64,000 bases of DNA from Actinomycetes bacterium (lineage in GTDB: Bacteria > Actinomycetota > Acidimicrobiia > Acidimicrobiales > Ilumatobacteraceae), in the NCBI GenBank assembly GCA_025359865.1, contig JANYDH010000058.1, positions 1 through 64,000 on the forward strand, read 5' to 3'. Below the pieces are notes generated by a model. That model did not search any database. It worked only from the letters and a program-made list of their open reading frames with translations, and was not told the DNA's origin. A program made the position numbers and the translations under genes. Below are positions 26,266-35,487 of the stretch, in pieces (within the stretch, counting starts at the first letter, position 1; each line of letters begins with the position of its first letter).

Positions 26266-26370
26266 TGCCTGGCGACGGTAGTCGGAAGTGGCACGTTTCT
26301 CGGGCGGAAACGGGCTGACTTTTCGTTCAAACGACGACGACACCAGCAGTGCAGCGCGTACCGTTTCGCC

Positions 26371-27057
26371 ATGGAGGCACGTGTCCGGTTCGTTGTCCTG
26401 GCGTCGGGAAGCGGGTCGAACCTCCAAGCGATACTGGGTGGCTGTGCGGATGGCTCACTGCATGGAGACGTAGTCGCAGTGGTATCGAACCACACCGATG
26501 CGTACGCTCTGCAGCGCGCTACGCATGCTGGGGTGACATCCATCGCTGTGTGTCTCGTGCCCGGCGAACGTCGTGTTCGCTACGACACCCGATTGGCCGA
26601 AGCTGTCGCCGCATTCCACCCCGACGTCGTCATTCTGGCCGGATGGATGCGGCTGTTGACCATGGCCTTCCTCCACCACTTCCCTGGCCGCGTCGTGAAC
26701 ATTCACCCAGCCATGCCCGGCGAGTTGCCCGGTACTCACGCGATCGAGCGCGCGTTCGATGAGTTCGGCGCTGGTCAACGAACCTCGACCGGCGTGATGG
26801 TGCACCTGGTTCCGGGTGAAGGGGTGGACGACGGCCCCGTGCTCGGTGTTGCCACCGTCCCCATCTGTACCGCCGACACCCTCAGCACGCTCTCTGCTCG
26901 CGTCCACGCGGCCGAGCACGCACTACTCGTCAGCGTCCTCGCGCAACTGTGTACCGAGCTGGCCGGCCCCTCACTTCACGACACTGCACTCCACGACACT
27001 GCACTTCACGACACGACCGCGCCAGCCCGCTCCCGAACAAGAGAGGTCCTCCTATGA
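26371..27057 (+). CDS. purN: Phosphoribosylglycinamide formyltransferase
   Basis: GAR transformylase of 228 aa using 10-formyl-THF. Motifs: [49 protein letters not shown] (catalytic Asn and His) and [11 protein letters not shown] with the catalytic Asp. The last 25 residues are a tandem-repeat extension ([15 protein letters not shown]) beyond the normal end of the enzyme. ATG at 26371. Its stop overlaps the guaB start (ATGA). Confidence 0.93.
   Translation: MEARVRFVVLASGSGSNLQAILGGCADGSLHGDVVAVVSNHTDAYALQRATHAGVTSIAVCLVPGERRVRYDTRLAEAVAAFHPDVVILAGWMRLLTMAFLHHFPGRVVNIHPAMPGELPGTHAIERAFDEFGAGQRTSTGVMVHLVPGEGVDDGPVLGVATVPICTADTLSTLSARVHAAEHALLVSVLAQLCTELAGPSLHDTALHDTALHDTTAPARSRTREVLL
26972..27015 (+). 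repeat. 15-bp tandem repeat encoding the PurN C-terminal tail
   Basis: Three units of CACTTCACGACACTG encode LHDTA repeats at the end of purN, just before the overlap with guaB. Confidence 0.88.
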
Positions 27058-28574
27058 GTTCGCAAACCGTGCGCACCATCGGCCCACACAACACCGAACT
27101 GTTCGACCGTTTCGACGCGCTCACCTTCGATGATGTCGTGATCATCCCCGGCTACTCCGACACGCTGCCCGACGCGGTCGACACGACGTGCACGTTCGCC
27201 GCCGGCATTGAGTTGGCGATCCCGCTGGTCTCGGCGGCGATGGACAAGGTGACCGAGGCGCGTATGGCCATCGCCATCGCGCGCCAAGGTGGTATCGGAG
27301 TGATCCACCGCAACATGTCGATTGCCGACCAGGCGGCCGAAGTGCAGAAAGTGAAGCGTTCTCAGAGCGGGATGATCACCGACCCGGTCACGCTCCCGCG
27401 TACTGCCACGCTGTTCGAGGCTGAGGAACTGATGAACCGCTTCAGCTTTTCCGGTATGCCGATCACCGATATCGACGGGCAGCTCGTCGGCATCCTCACC
27501 AACCGCGACATCCGGTTCTGTGAAGGCGCCGACTACAGCCGCCCGGTCAGCGAGTTCATGACGGGCGACCGGCTCATCACCGCCCCGGTCGGCACCACGC
27601 TCGACGCTGCCAAAGCCATCCTCCAGCAGTACCGCATCGAGAAGCTCCCGCTCGTCGACGAGCATGGCCGGCTCGCCGGGCTGATCACCGTAAAGGACAT
27701 CCAAAAGCGCCTCGAGTTCCCGCTCGCATCGCGCGACTCCGCCGGCCGACTGCGCTGTGCGGCGGCGGTCGGTGTTGGCGCCGATGTCGACGAGCGGGTG
27801 AGCGCACTCGTAGCGCGCGGCGTCGATGCCATCACGATCGACACCGCACACGGCCACTCGGCCGGGGTGATCACCACCATTCAACGGATCAAGGGCCTCT
27901 TCCCCGACCTGCCGATCACTGCGGGCAATGTGGTCACCGAAGACGGTGTCGATGCCCTCGCCGATGCAGGAGCCGATGCCGTCAAGGTGGGTGTAGGTGC
28001 CGGATCGATCTGTACGACCCGAGTGATCAGTGGTGCCGGCATGCCTCAGCTCTCCGCGATTTGGTTCACTACTAGGCGCGCCCGTCAACGAGGGATTCCG
28101 GTGATTGCCGATGGAGGGATCACGTACTCCGGTGATGTGGTCAAGGCCATCGCCGCAGGTGCCGACACCGTGATGCTTGGTTCGCTGCTGGCCGGTACCG
28201 AGGAGAGCCCCGGCGAAACGGAGCTGTTCGAAGGTCGCCGCTACAAGACCTACCGCGGCATGGGTTCGCTCGGAGCCATGCAGGGTTTGGGTGCCGACCG
28301 GTATGCGAGCGGGCAGAGCGAGGTCGCTGCGACAACCCGTAAATTGGTTCCGGAAGGTATCGAAGGCCGCGTCCCCTACGCGGGTCCGCTCGGCGACGTG
28401 ACCTACCAGCTCGTCGGCGGGCTGCGGTCCGGAATGGGCTATGCCGGTGTGACTTCGCTCGAGAGCTTGCGCACAGGCGCCAGGTTCATGCGGGTCACCA
28501 CCGCAGGACGCGAGGAGAGCCATCCACACGACGTGACCATCACCAAGGAAGCCCCGAACTACCAGCGCAGTTGA
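27054..28574 (+). CDS. guaB: IMP dehydrogenase
   Basis: NAD-dependent IMP to XMP oxidation, first step to GMP; 506 aa. N-terminal barrel start [14 protein letters not shown], two CBS domains between about residues 110 and 225 ([42 protein letters not shown]), the active-site loop [15 protein letters not shown] with the catalytic Cys, and the flap [15 protein letters not shown] at 27054 overlaps the purN stop and lies behind an AGAGGTCCTCC site. The purN-guaB pair links IMP formation to the guanine branch. Confidence 0.95.
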   Translation: MSSQTVRTIGPHNTELFDRFDALTFDDVVIIPGYSDTLPDAVDTTCTFAAGIELAIPLVSAAMDKVTEARMAIAIARQGGIGVIHRNMSIADQAAEVQKVKRSQSGMITDPVTLPRTATLFEAEELMNRFSFSGMPITDIDGQLVGILTNRDIRFCEGADYSRPVSEFMTGDRLITAPVGTTLDAAKAILQQYRIEKLPLVDEHGRLAGLITVKDIQKRLEFPLASRDSAGRLRCAAAVGVGADVDERVSALVARGVDAITIDTAHGHSAGVITTIQRIKGLFPDLPITAGNVVTEDGVDALADAGADAVKVGVGAGSICTTRVISGAGMPQLSAIWFTTRRARQRGIPVIADGGITYSGDVVKAIAAGADTVMLGSLLAGTEESPGETELFEGRRYKTYRGMGSLGAMQGLGADRYASGQSEVAATTRKLVPEGIEGRVPYAGPLGDVTYQLVGGLRSGMGYAGVTSLESLRTGARFMRVTTAGREESHPHDVTITKEAPNYQRS

Positions 28575-28726
28575 GCACGGCTCAGCGAGAGGCGGATTCG
28601 GAGGTATCAGTCTGACCCCCGTGCATGTGCACCCCAGGCCAGGACATTCAAATGCACTACCGCATCTTTGCCGATGAACCATCGGCCAGGCACATCGGTT
28701 CAGCACAGGTTCGAAGGGGTCCACGG

Positions 28727-29452
28727 ATGGTGTCAGTACACGCGACTACTCGGCTACGGGTGCAGCCCGCTGTGGCGAGCAAGGTGATCAGCCTGCTCAT
28801 TCACAACGATGGGGGCTTGACGGAATTGGTCGAGGCCGATCCCGGGCTGTGCGCGGTGATCGTGCGGGCCGCAAACTCGACCCATCTCGGTCTTTCGCGA
28901 CGGGTGGGTGGCGTTCGCCAAGCCATGGTGTTGCTCGGACAGGATGCTGCCACGGCGCTGGCCGTCGCCCGCACCTCCGACCTAGTGTTCGACGGCGACG
29001 ACACCACCCTGCCGCCCGCATGGTTCTGGCCTCACGCTGTAGCGAGTGCAACCGCTGCTGCCGGTCTGGCGAAAGGTACCGACGTGAACCCGGAGCACGC
29101 ATATACGGCGGGGTTGCTGCAGAACCTTGGCGTACTGATCGACGATCGCCACGAAGCGGACCATGCCGAGATCGGCGGCGCGTTACTCGAGAAGTGGAAC
29201 TTTCCGGAAACGATCGTTGCCGCCATCCGCAACCACCATCGCACCATCGACGATCTTGTCGCCCCGCTCGACCGTGTCCTGGCAGGTGCGCGAGCGCTGG
29301 CGGCCGAATCGGGCGTTGGAGATGAACGGCCAACCGCTGCCGTACGCGACGTACTCCGTGCCCTTGACGTCAACCGTTCGCTCGCAAAGAACATCGGCAG
29401 CGACATCGACCGGGTGCTTGGCAACCTCATCCGCTTGGTTGGTGCGCGATGA
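28727..29452 (+). CDS. HDOD-domain signalling protein
   Basis: Single HDOD domain of 241 aa. HDOD proteins resemble HD hydrolases but lack metal ligands; here the HD position reads GLLQNLGVLI, so no phosphodiesterase activity is expected. Other features are VQPAVASKVISLLIHNDGGLTELVEADPGL and the PAWFWPHAVASATAAAGLA helix. Start ATG at 28727 is the first in a plausible coding context; 152 bases upstream of it show no gene. Overlaps the diguanylate cyclase by four bases, so the two likely act in one c-di-GMP signalling unit. Confidence 0.82.
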   Translation: MVSVHATTRLRVQPAVASKVISLLIHNDGGLTELVEADPGLCAVIVRAANSTHLGLSRRVGGVRQAMVLLGQDAATALAVARTSDLVFDGDDTTLPPAWFWPHAVASATAAAGLAKGTDVNPEHAYTAGLLQNLGVLIDDRHEADHAEIGGALLEKWNFPETIVAAIRNHHRTIDDLVAPLDRVLAGARALAAESGVGDERPTAAVRDVLRALDVNRSLAKNIGSDIDRVLGNLIRLVGAR

Positions 29453-30753
29453 GCATTGCCGACACGCTCGAAGCCCTTCAGTCAAAGGCTCTGGAACAGC
29501 TCCGCTCTGGCGAACATTCGGAGTTGCTCGTCGCGTTTCTCACCACGTCGATCATGTTGGAGCTGACCAAGCTGGTCGATCCGAACATCGACCTCGAACA
29601 GTTTGCCTCCGCTGCTGTCGATGTGCTCACACAGTACGCACCGATCGAGCAATGCTCATTATCGTTGCAGCTGCAAGATCTCCCGTCAGTACACGTCGAA
29701 GTTGGAATGTCGGGATCGTCGCCTGACTCGCCTGCGCCGGGCGGGACCGCCTCGCAGCTCACACTCACCGACGGCGGAACCGGGTTTCTCGATGCCCACG
29801 GAGTCCCACCGTCGCTGCAAGAAGCAGGTCTCGTTGAACAAGCAGCACTGCAATTGACCCAGGGCCTCGGCCGGATGGTGGAGTTCGAACGACTCCGACG
29901 CTCAGCAGCATCTGGCAAGGCGTTTGCCGCGATAGCAGCGATCGACGGCCAGTGGACCGAGGATCATCTGGTCAACGTGGCCTCGGCATTTGCAGCCCTA
30001 CCCGGCGCGCGCGCTGCAGGCATCTCGATATCTGCTGCCCGGCTTGGTGGGCCGGTATCGGTCACCTCGGGCTCCACCGGTGGCCAGCGGATCGAGCGCA
30101 GCATCCTCATCGATGATCGCACCCCCGTGGAGGCCTGGATCCAGATCTCGGCCAATCATGCCCCGGAGCACGCCGCGAAAGTCGAGGAGCTACTCGACTC
30201 GTTCATGTCTGCCATCGAACGGAGCGAGCAATCCATTCGCCTCCGCGAGGAGGCCGAAATGGACGAGTTGACCCACCTCGGCAACCGTCGTGTCGCGTCA
30301 CGGGCACTCGCAACGACGCGCAATCTGGCAGAGCGCACGGGCGAGTCGTTTTCGGTACTGTTGTGCGACCTCGACAACTTCAAAAAAGTCAACGACACCT
30401 ACGGCCACGATGTCGGTGATCTCGTGCTGAAGGCATTTGCCTCCATGGCGGCAGCATCGGTACGAGCCTTCGACACCGTTGCGCGATGGGGCGGCGAAGA
30501 GTTCCTCGTCGTGTGCCCGAACTGCGACGAAAAGGGTGCCGTATCGTTGGCCGAGCGGCTTCTCTCCGGTTCTCCACTGGCCTGCGCTCCCGCGCTGCCC
30601 GACGGTCATGCCCAGACCGTCTCCATTGGCATTGCTTCGTATCCCCACCACGCTGCCAATCCCGAATCTCTCGTTCGAGCAGCCGATCAGGCGCTCTACT
30701 CCGCAAAGCATGGAGGACGAAACACCCATCGCACCGCTCCCTATCCGCAGTGA
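29449..30753 (+). CDS. Diguanylate cyclase (GAF-like sensor + GGDEF)
   Basis: Makes cyclic di-GMP; 434 aa. Residues about 20-245 form an N-terminal GAF-like region without membrane segments, then a short coiled coil and the GGDEF domain: MDELTHLGNRRVASRAL, FSVLLCDLDNFKKVNDTYGHDVGD and active site RWGGEEF. An RxxD motif (RAFD) lies exactly five residues before GGEEF, the canonical product-inhibition I-site. Cytosolic. Translationally coupled to the HDOD protein upstream, which may act as its partner. Followed by a strong hairpin at 30799. Confidence 0.92.
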   Translation: MSIADTLEALQSKALEQLRSGEHSELLVAFLTTSIMLELTKLVDPNIDLEQFASAAVDVLTQYAPIEQCSLSLQLQDLPSVHVEVGMSGSSPDSPAPGGTASQLTLTDGGTGFLDAHGVPPSLQEAGLVEQAALQLTQGLGRMVEFERLRRSAASGKAFAAIAAIDGQWTEDHLVNVASAFAALPGARAAGISISAARLGGPVSVTSGSTGGQRIERSILIDDRTPVEAWIQISANHAPEHAAKVEELLDSFMSAIERSEQSIRLREEAEMDELTHLGNRRVASRALATTRNLAERTGESFSVLLCDLDNFKKVNDTYGHDVGDLVLKAFASMAAASVRAFDTVARWGGEEFLVVCPNCDEKGAVSLAERLLSGSPLACAPALPDGHAQTVSIGIASYPHHAANPESLVRAADQALYSAKHGGRNTHRTAPYPQ

Positions 30754-30798
30754 CCACATCCAGTGCCGCCGCTCCGTCTGGCGCGTTGGAGCACCATC

Positions 30799-30833
30799 CC
30801 CGGTCGGACGCGTCCGGCGCGCGTCCGACCGGG
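30799..30833. terminator. 14-bp-stem hairpin after the diguanylate cyclase
   Basis: CCCGGTCGGACGCG (30799-30812) is perfectly complementary to 30820-30833 across a 7-base loop. No long T run follows, so it may be a weak terminator or an mRNA 3' stabiliser. It lies 45 bp after the diguanylate cyclase gene. Confidence 0.6.
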
Positions 30834-30952
30834 TGACGTTCTGTGCGAGTCGGTGAGTTTCGGTGCAGGCAGACCGAGCTACGATGCGGCCCGGGTGCTC
30901 GCACATGCGTCCAACCACTGTGCGGCGGTTTGCGATGATCGGAGTCGGATCG

Positions 30953-31444
30953 ATGGAGCTGTGGGAGGTCGCGGCACGCGAGTCGATTCGCGATCTGGTC
31001 GCGCGCTACAACGCGAACGGTGACTCTGGACGGTTCGTCGAGGTGCTCGAGTTGTTCGCGCCGGACGCCGTGATGACCATCGATGACGTCGTCAAACGCG
31101 GTCTCGACGAGATCCTGACAATCTTCACCGGCGCGCGTGACGGCTTGAACCTGGCTTCCACCCCTGGCGGGACCACCCCCAACTACGTACGCCACATGAC
31201 CGCGACACACCAGATCGACCTGATCGATCACTACACCGCGAACGGGCGCTGCTACTTTCAAGTGCTCACCTCCGTCGGCCTCGATCACTGGGGTCGCTAC
31301 GTCGACGAGTACCGCTGCATCGATGGCCGCTGGCGGTTCGCAACTCGGCGCGTCATGGTCGACGGCCGCAGCCCGCTGTCGCTGTTCCCACTCGACCCAC
31401 TCCCACAACGAGATCAGCACTCAGGACAAGGAACCCATGTCTGA
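30953..31444 (+). CDS. NTF2-like/SnoaL-type protein
   Basis: Cone-shaped alpha+beta fold protein of about 163 aa: ESIRDLVARYNANGDSGRFVEVLELFAPDAVMTIDD (helix plus first strand), then VRHMTATHQIDLIDHYTANGRCYFQV and DHWGRYVDEYRCIDGRWRFATRRV. Such proteins are isomerases, hydratases or dehydratases acting on polycyclic or small substrates. The start is uncertain: ATG at 30935 or 30953 both fit. It overlaps the next enoyl-CoA hydratase by eight bases, which suggests work on a CoA-linked substrate. Confidence 0.78.
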   Translation: MELWEVAARESIRDLVARYNANGDSGRFVEVLELFAPDAVMTIDDVVKRGLDEILTIFTGARDGLNLASTPGGTTPNYVRHMTATHQIDLIDHYTANGRCYFQVLTSVGLDHWGRYVDEYRCIDGRWRFATRRVMVDGRSPLSLFPLDPLPQRDQHSGQGTHV

Positions 31445-32237
31445 CGACCCGAAGCCATCACTGCGGACCGTGCGAGTTGGTGCAGTGGCACAGATCACGC
31501 TCGACCGCGCCGACCGTCGCAACGCCATCGATCTCGCCACCTGCGTCGCCCTTCACGACCTGCTCGGCGAGGCCGACCGCGATCGCACCGTCCGGGCCAT
31601 CGTCATTGCCGGCACCGACCGCGACTTCTGCACGGGCGCCGACGTGACCACGTCACCAGATGCGGTCGCAACGCTGACCACGCTCGACTACCGGTTCGCT
31701 GCCACCGACTACCAGGACCTCTTTCAACGACTGTGGGAGATGGAGACACCGATCGTGAGCGCGGTCACGGGCACCGTCGCCGGGGCGGGTTGGATGTTGG
31801 CGCTGCTCGCCGATCTTGTCGTCGCAGCCCAAGGGGCGCGCTGGACACACGTATTCACACGACGGGGAATGGTCCCCCATGCCGGCGATTCGTACTTCAT
31901 GCCACGGATCATCCCGTTCCATCGGCTGAACGAAATCGCGCTGCTCAGCGAGCCGATCACCTCCGAGACGCTGCACGAGTGGGGACTCATCAATCGCTGT
32001 GTACCCGCCGCCGAGGTCATCCAGACGGCACTCGCGCTCGCCGAACGACTGGCCGACGGCCCGACCCGGACGCTGGCGATGACCAAGCGCTTGTATCGAC
32101 GTTCCCTCGATAGCGATATCACCACGGCATTCGAGGCCGAACGTAACGCTCAGGCGCTGATCTCGACCACTCAGGATCGTCGAGAGGGTGTGCAATCCTT
32201 GATCGAGCGACGGCCCGCTGAGTTCATCGGCGATTGA
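31437..32237 (+). CDS. Enoyl-CoA hydratase/isomerase (crotonase) family protein
   Basis: Crotonase-fold protein of 266 aa. First oxyanion-hole segment ADRRNAIDLATC / GTDRDFCTGADV and second VSAVTGTVAGAGWMLALLADLVVAA are clear. The position of one usual catalytic Glu is occupied by GMVPHAGDS, so an isomerase or hydrolase role is possible rather than classic hydration. A ribosome site (AGGACAAGGA) precedes ATG at 31437. Convergent with the LLM gene. Confidence 0.83.
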   Translation: MSDDPKPSLRTVRVGAVAQITLDRADRRNAIDLATCVALHDLLGEADRDRTVRAIVIAGTDRDFCTGADVTTSPDAVATLTTLDYRFAATDYQDLFQRLWEMETPIVSAVTGTVAGAGWMLALLADLVVAAQGARWTHVFTRRGMVPHAGDSYFMPRIIPFHRLNEIALLSEPITSETLHEWGLINRCVPAAEVIQTALALAERLADGPTRTLAMTKRLYRRSLDSDITTAFEAERNAQALISTTQDRREGVQSLIERRPAEFIGD

Positions 32238-32260
32238 GAGGTCGGGTGCCCAGCGGAGGG

Positions 32261-33163
32261 CTACCGAATGCTGGGGATGTGCACTGAGGCGAACCCGGCG
32301 ATGTAGTCGAGGGTCGCTGGGTGGACGGCCCACGGCACAGCCACGATCACCCAGTCGACACCACTGTCGCCGAGGCGGCCGAAGTACTCCCGGCGTTGTT
32401 CGACTGCGGCCGTCGAGTCATCCGGTCGGCCGAGGTATGGCACGGCGATATCTATCGTCGTGAAGCGTTCGCCGGCGAACTCGCGCAGCAGCGCCAGCCT
32501 TGCAGTGATCGACTCGATCGAGTCGAGGTGCGGCGTCCTGGTGGTGACCGCCATGTCTGGCGGTCCGAGTAGCGGCATCCAGCCCTGTGCTCGATCGGCG
32601 ACCCTGCGCAAGGTGAGCTTGGAGTTGCCCCCGATCCAGATCGGGATCGGATCTTGAACGGGCCGGGGGCGGGCGATTACATCGCGCGCTGAGAAGTGCT
32701 TACCCGCATAGCTGAACGAATCGCCCTTCCAGTGCAGCGGCAGCACGTCGAGCGCCTCGTCGAAGAGTTCGTTGCGTTGCTCGAAGTCGATGCCCAGCGC
32801 CCGGAACTCGCCCTTCAAATAGCCGGTCCCTGCTCCAAGGGTGAACCGACCGTTGGAAAGTTTGTCGACGGTGGCAGCAGCCTTGGCCAACAGCAGCGGG
32901 TTCCTGTACGGGATGACTGAAAGGTAGGTGAGTAGCCGGATCTTCGTGGTGACGGCCGCCGCAGCACCCAGGGCAACGAAGGGGTCGAGCGTCTGGTGCC
33001 CCCCGGCCTCCAACCAACGTGCACCTGGAGCAGGATGCTCTGTGAAGGACAACCCAGCCCAACCGGCGCGTTCGGCTGCGATTGCGAGCTCGGCCACCGG
33101 CCCTGCATCGAGCAGGTCTACTTCGACGCCGTGAGCATCGGGATACTGCAACATGTACTGCAT
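32261..33163 (-). CDS. LLM-class F420-dependent oxidoreductase
   Basis: Luciferase-like protein of 300 aa: ELAIAAERAGWAGLSFTEHPAP, KIRLLTYLSVIPYRNPLLLAKAAATVDKLSNGRFTLGAGTGYLKGEFRALG, and PIPIWIGGNSKLTLRRVADRAQGWMP. The pattern is that of F420-dependent actinobacterial oxidoreductases (TIGR03619-like). Substrate unknown. Starts at ATG 33163, about 50 bases after the isochorismatase-like gene on the same strand, so these may be one transcript with the hydrolase upstream. Confidence 0.85.
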   Translation of the reverse strand: MQYMLQYPDAHGVEVDLLDAGPVAELAIAAERAGWAGLSFTEHPAPGARWLEAGGHQTLDPFVALGAAAAVTTKIRLLTYLSVIPYRNPLLLAKAAATVDKLSNGRFTLGAGTGYLKGEFRALGIDFEQRNELFDEALDVLPLHWKGDSFSYAGKHFSARDVIARPRPVQDPIPIWIGGNSKLTLRRVADRAQGWMPLLGPPDMAVTTRTPHLDSIESITARLALLREFAGERFTTIDIAVPYLGRPDDSTAAVEQRREYFGRLGDSGVDWVIVAVPWAVHPATLDYIAGFASVHIPSIR

Positions 33164-33214
33164 GGATGCCCCTCCGCCGCCGCAGCGGCTGTGCTGCGAT
33201 CAGGGTTCGTGACC

Positions 33215-33898
33215 CTACAACGCGGCCGTCCAGACTTCGACAAGTTCATCGGCTGTCACGATCGTTGCCAGCATCGACAGCGAGTTCTCGATGACCGCGG
33301 CGGCGTACTCCGCAGGAACTCCCGCAACAGCATCGCGCACCACGATGACCTGGTACCCGAGGTCGACTGCGTTGACGACGAGCCCGAAAATTCCGACATT
33401 GACCGACACACCAGTGGCGACGACGGTGGTGACGCCCATGTTGCGTAGCACTTGATCGAGTGACGTCGACATGAATGGACTCATACCGTGTAGACGCGCC
33501 ATGACGAGATCACCGGGCTGCGCGCCGAGTTCAGGGACCAACTCGGCCCCCGGCGTACCGATCTCGGTGGCCCATTGGCCAACGGCCGCGTGCTGCTTGG
33601 CTGCCAGGGCAGAGATCTTCGAGTTGAGTGCAAAGCCGGAGCCATCGGCGCGCTGTTCGATGGTGCAATGCACCACCCGTGCCCCGACACGCCGCGCCGC
33701 AGCACACACGACGGCCGCATTGCGCGTCGCACCCGATGCGACACATTCGTCACGCAGCGCCGGCAGTAGTGCACCCTTGCCCACGATCCCGACCTGCAGC
33801 TCCATCGTCAGCACCGCAGTGGTTGGCGGCACAGTGAGCCGTTGCAACCGGTCGATCCGAGTAGTCGCCGCCTGGTGAACATCATCGCTCATAGTCAC
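33215..33898 (-). CDS. Isochorismatase-fold protein with replaced catalytic triad
   Basis: Cysteine-hydrolase (isochorismatase) fold, 227 aa: TTAVLTMELQVGIVG, GARVVHCTIEQRADGSGF, VMARLHGMSPFMSTSLDQVLRNMGVTTVVATGVSVNVGIFGLVVNAVDLGYQVIVVRDAVAG. In the family the triad is Asp-Lys-Cys. Here the Asp position is Glu (MELQ), the Lys position is Arg (MARLHG) and the nucleophilic Cys position is Gly (GVSVNVGI), so ordinary hydrolase chemistry is unlikely. GTG start at 33898 overlaps the stop of the upstream alpha/beta hydrolase (GTGA), so they are coupled. Confidence 0.82.
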   Translation of the reverse strand: MTMSDDVHQAATTRIDRLQRLTVPPTTAVLTMELQVGIVGKGALLPALRDECVASGATRNAAVVCAAARRVGARVVHCTIEQRADGSGFALNSKISALAAKQHAAVGQWATEIGTPGAELVPELGAQPGDLVMARLHGMSPFMSTSLDQVLRNMGVTTVVATGVSVNVGIFGLVVNAVDLGYQVIVVRDAVAGVPAEYAAAVIENSLSMLATIVTADELVEVWTAAL

Positions 33899-34782
33899 AG
33901 CCCCGGGCGGATGACCGTTTCGAGAAACTCCACCACAGCACTATTGAACCTGTCGTTGCGATCTCCGGCCACCATGTGGCCGGCGCCCGCCACATCGACG
34001 GTATGCGAGTGCGGGATGAGCTCTTTCAGCTCCCGCGCCCCTTCCGGGCTGACGACGTCGCTCGCGCCGCCGCGCACCAACAAGGTTGGCACCGTCACAC
34101 GACGGGCTGCGCTGGCCAAACGATCGGAAGGTGTCAGCTGACCGGCTGTCGGCTCGCCATAGGAATCGCGCTGACCGAGCCGGGTGAAAAACGCCGGATC
34201 CCAGTGCCATACCCACTTACCGTCGTCTCGCTGACGAACGTTCTTGCGCAGGCCGGAAAGATCGCTCGGCCGCTCTCGGTGGGGCAGGTACGAGGCCACA
34301 GCGTCTGCAACCGCTTCCAGCGAATCGAACCCTTCTACTCCAAGCGACATGAAGTCACGAATCCGGTCGACACCGCGCATCTCGAGCTTCGGAACGACAT
34401 CGACGAGCACGAGTCCGCCGGCGAACTGGGTCGGCGACTCGCCGATCGCGGTGAGCGCCGACATGCCGCCGAGCGAGGCGCCGACGAGTACCGGAAGCCG
34501 GTACTGCGAAGCGACGGCCACCACATCGGACGCAAACCGGTCGATACCGTAGTCGCCATCGGACGACCAGTCGCTCTCGCCATGGCCACGCAAATCCAGG
34601 CTTAGCGCATACCAACCGGTGCGTGCCAGCGAAGCAAGCGCGCCTCCCCAGGCGTGACGCGTCTGGCCTCCGCCGTGCAGCAAGATCACGACCGGGTCGG
34701 CGGGGTCGCCAGCGACATCCGCAGCAAGGCCGATGCCGTCCGCACCTTGAATCCGGATCGTGACCGTTGCTGGCGAAGACAT
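33895..34782 (-). CDS. Alpha/beta hydrolase
   Basis: Serine hydrolase of 295 aa. Oxyanion strand VVILLHGGGQTRHAWGG, SLDLRGHGESDWSSDGDYGIDRFASDV, nucleophile elbow VGASLGGMSAL, acid GGASDVVSPEG and catalytic His in GAGHMVAGDRND. Close in pattern to peroxidase-type or haloalkane-like esterases; substrate unknown. It heads a three-gene minus-strand set with the isochorismatase-like protein and an F420-type oxidoreductase. ATG at 34782. Confidence 0.86.
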   Translation of the reverse strand: MSSPATVTIRIQGADGIGLAADVAGDPADPVVILLHGGGQTRHAWGGALASLARTGWYALSLDLRGHGESDWSSDGDYGIDRFASDVVAVASQYRLPVLVGASLGGMSALTAIGESPTQFAGGLVLVDVVPKLEMRGVDRIRDFMSLGVEGFDSLEAVADAVASYLPHRERPSDLSGLRKNVRQRDDGKWVWHWDPAFFTRLGQRDSYGEPTAGQLTPSDRLASAARRVTVPTLLVRGGASDVVSPEGARELKELIPHSHTVDVAGAGHMVAGDRNDRFNSAVVEFLETVIRPGL

Positions 34783-34891
34783 GAGACGACACTATGAGCG
34801 CCGGTCAGGATTCGACCGATCGGAGTCGTACCCCCCGGCCGAACCTCGCACCCAGGGCCGAACCTTGCAGCCGTGCGGATACTCTCGTCGG

Positions 34892-35461
34892 ATGATGACG
34901 CCCTCACCGTCCGACCGGGTTCCCGAACTGGCCGAGTCGCTCAACGACCTTGACCGGGCCGTGCACCTTGCGATCATCGCGTTGGGTTCCAGTCTCGGCG
35001 ACCGTGAAGGGTACCTCCGGTTGGCGGTCACATCGTTGCCTGGTGTGCAGGCCATGTCGCAGGTGTTCGAGACCGATCCGGTTGGCGGACCGAACGGTCA
35101 GGACACGTATCTCAACATGGTGGTGACACTCGAAACAAGCCTCGATCCATATGCGCTGTTACGTCGCTGCCGGAGCATCGAGGGCGAGGCCCTACGGCAG
35201 CGAGTGGTCCATTGGGGCCCGCGTACGCTCGACATCGACGTGTTGTTCTACGACGACATCCGGATCGACGATCCGCATCTCACGATCCCGCATCCGCGCT
35301 ACGCCGAGCGGCGGTTCGTACTCGCTCCGCTGGCTGAGGTCGCACCCGAGCGATGCCCAACCGGGTGGGACGAAACATTGCCGCCCGATGGGGTGTACCC
35401 GCGCGGGCCGTTGTCCTTGACTGGGTCATCGGGTGGGTCGTCGGCTGTCGATCGGTCCTGA
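34892..35461 (+). CDS. folK: 2-amino-4-hydroxy-6-hydroxymethyldihydropteridine diphosphokinase
   Basis: HPPK of about 189 aa, pyrophosphorylating the pterin precursor of folate. Motifs: HLAIIALGSSLGDREGYLRLAV, VFETDPVGGPNGQDTYLNMVVTLET, HWGPRTLDIDVLFYDD (metal-binding DxD) and LTIPHPRYAERRFVLAPLAEV. Start at ATG 34892 (a second ATG follows directly). The Ser/Gly-rich tail after PRGPLSLTG is not conserved. It converges with the folP2-like gene, leaving 26 bp between. Confidence 0.93.
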   Translation: MMTPSPSDRVPELAESLNDLDRAVHLAIIALGSSLGDREGYLRLAVTSLPGVQAMSQVFETDPVGGPNGQDTYLNMVVTLETSLDPYALLRRCRSIEGEALRQRVVHWGPRTLDIDVLFYDDIRIDDPHLTIPHPRYAERRFVLAPLAEVAPERCPTGWDETLPPDGVYPRGPLSLTGSSGGSSAVDRS

Positions 35462-35487
35462 CGTTGTTCGAGCCAGCGTTGTTCGAG

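Noticed and set aside
28575-28726. Leader before the HDOD gene as a possible riboswitch or small gene
   Set aside because: Short inverted pieces such as GTGCATGTGCAC exist, but no known riboswitch fold or conserved core could be recognised.
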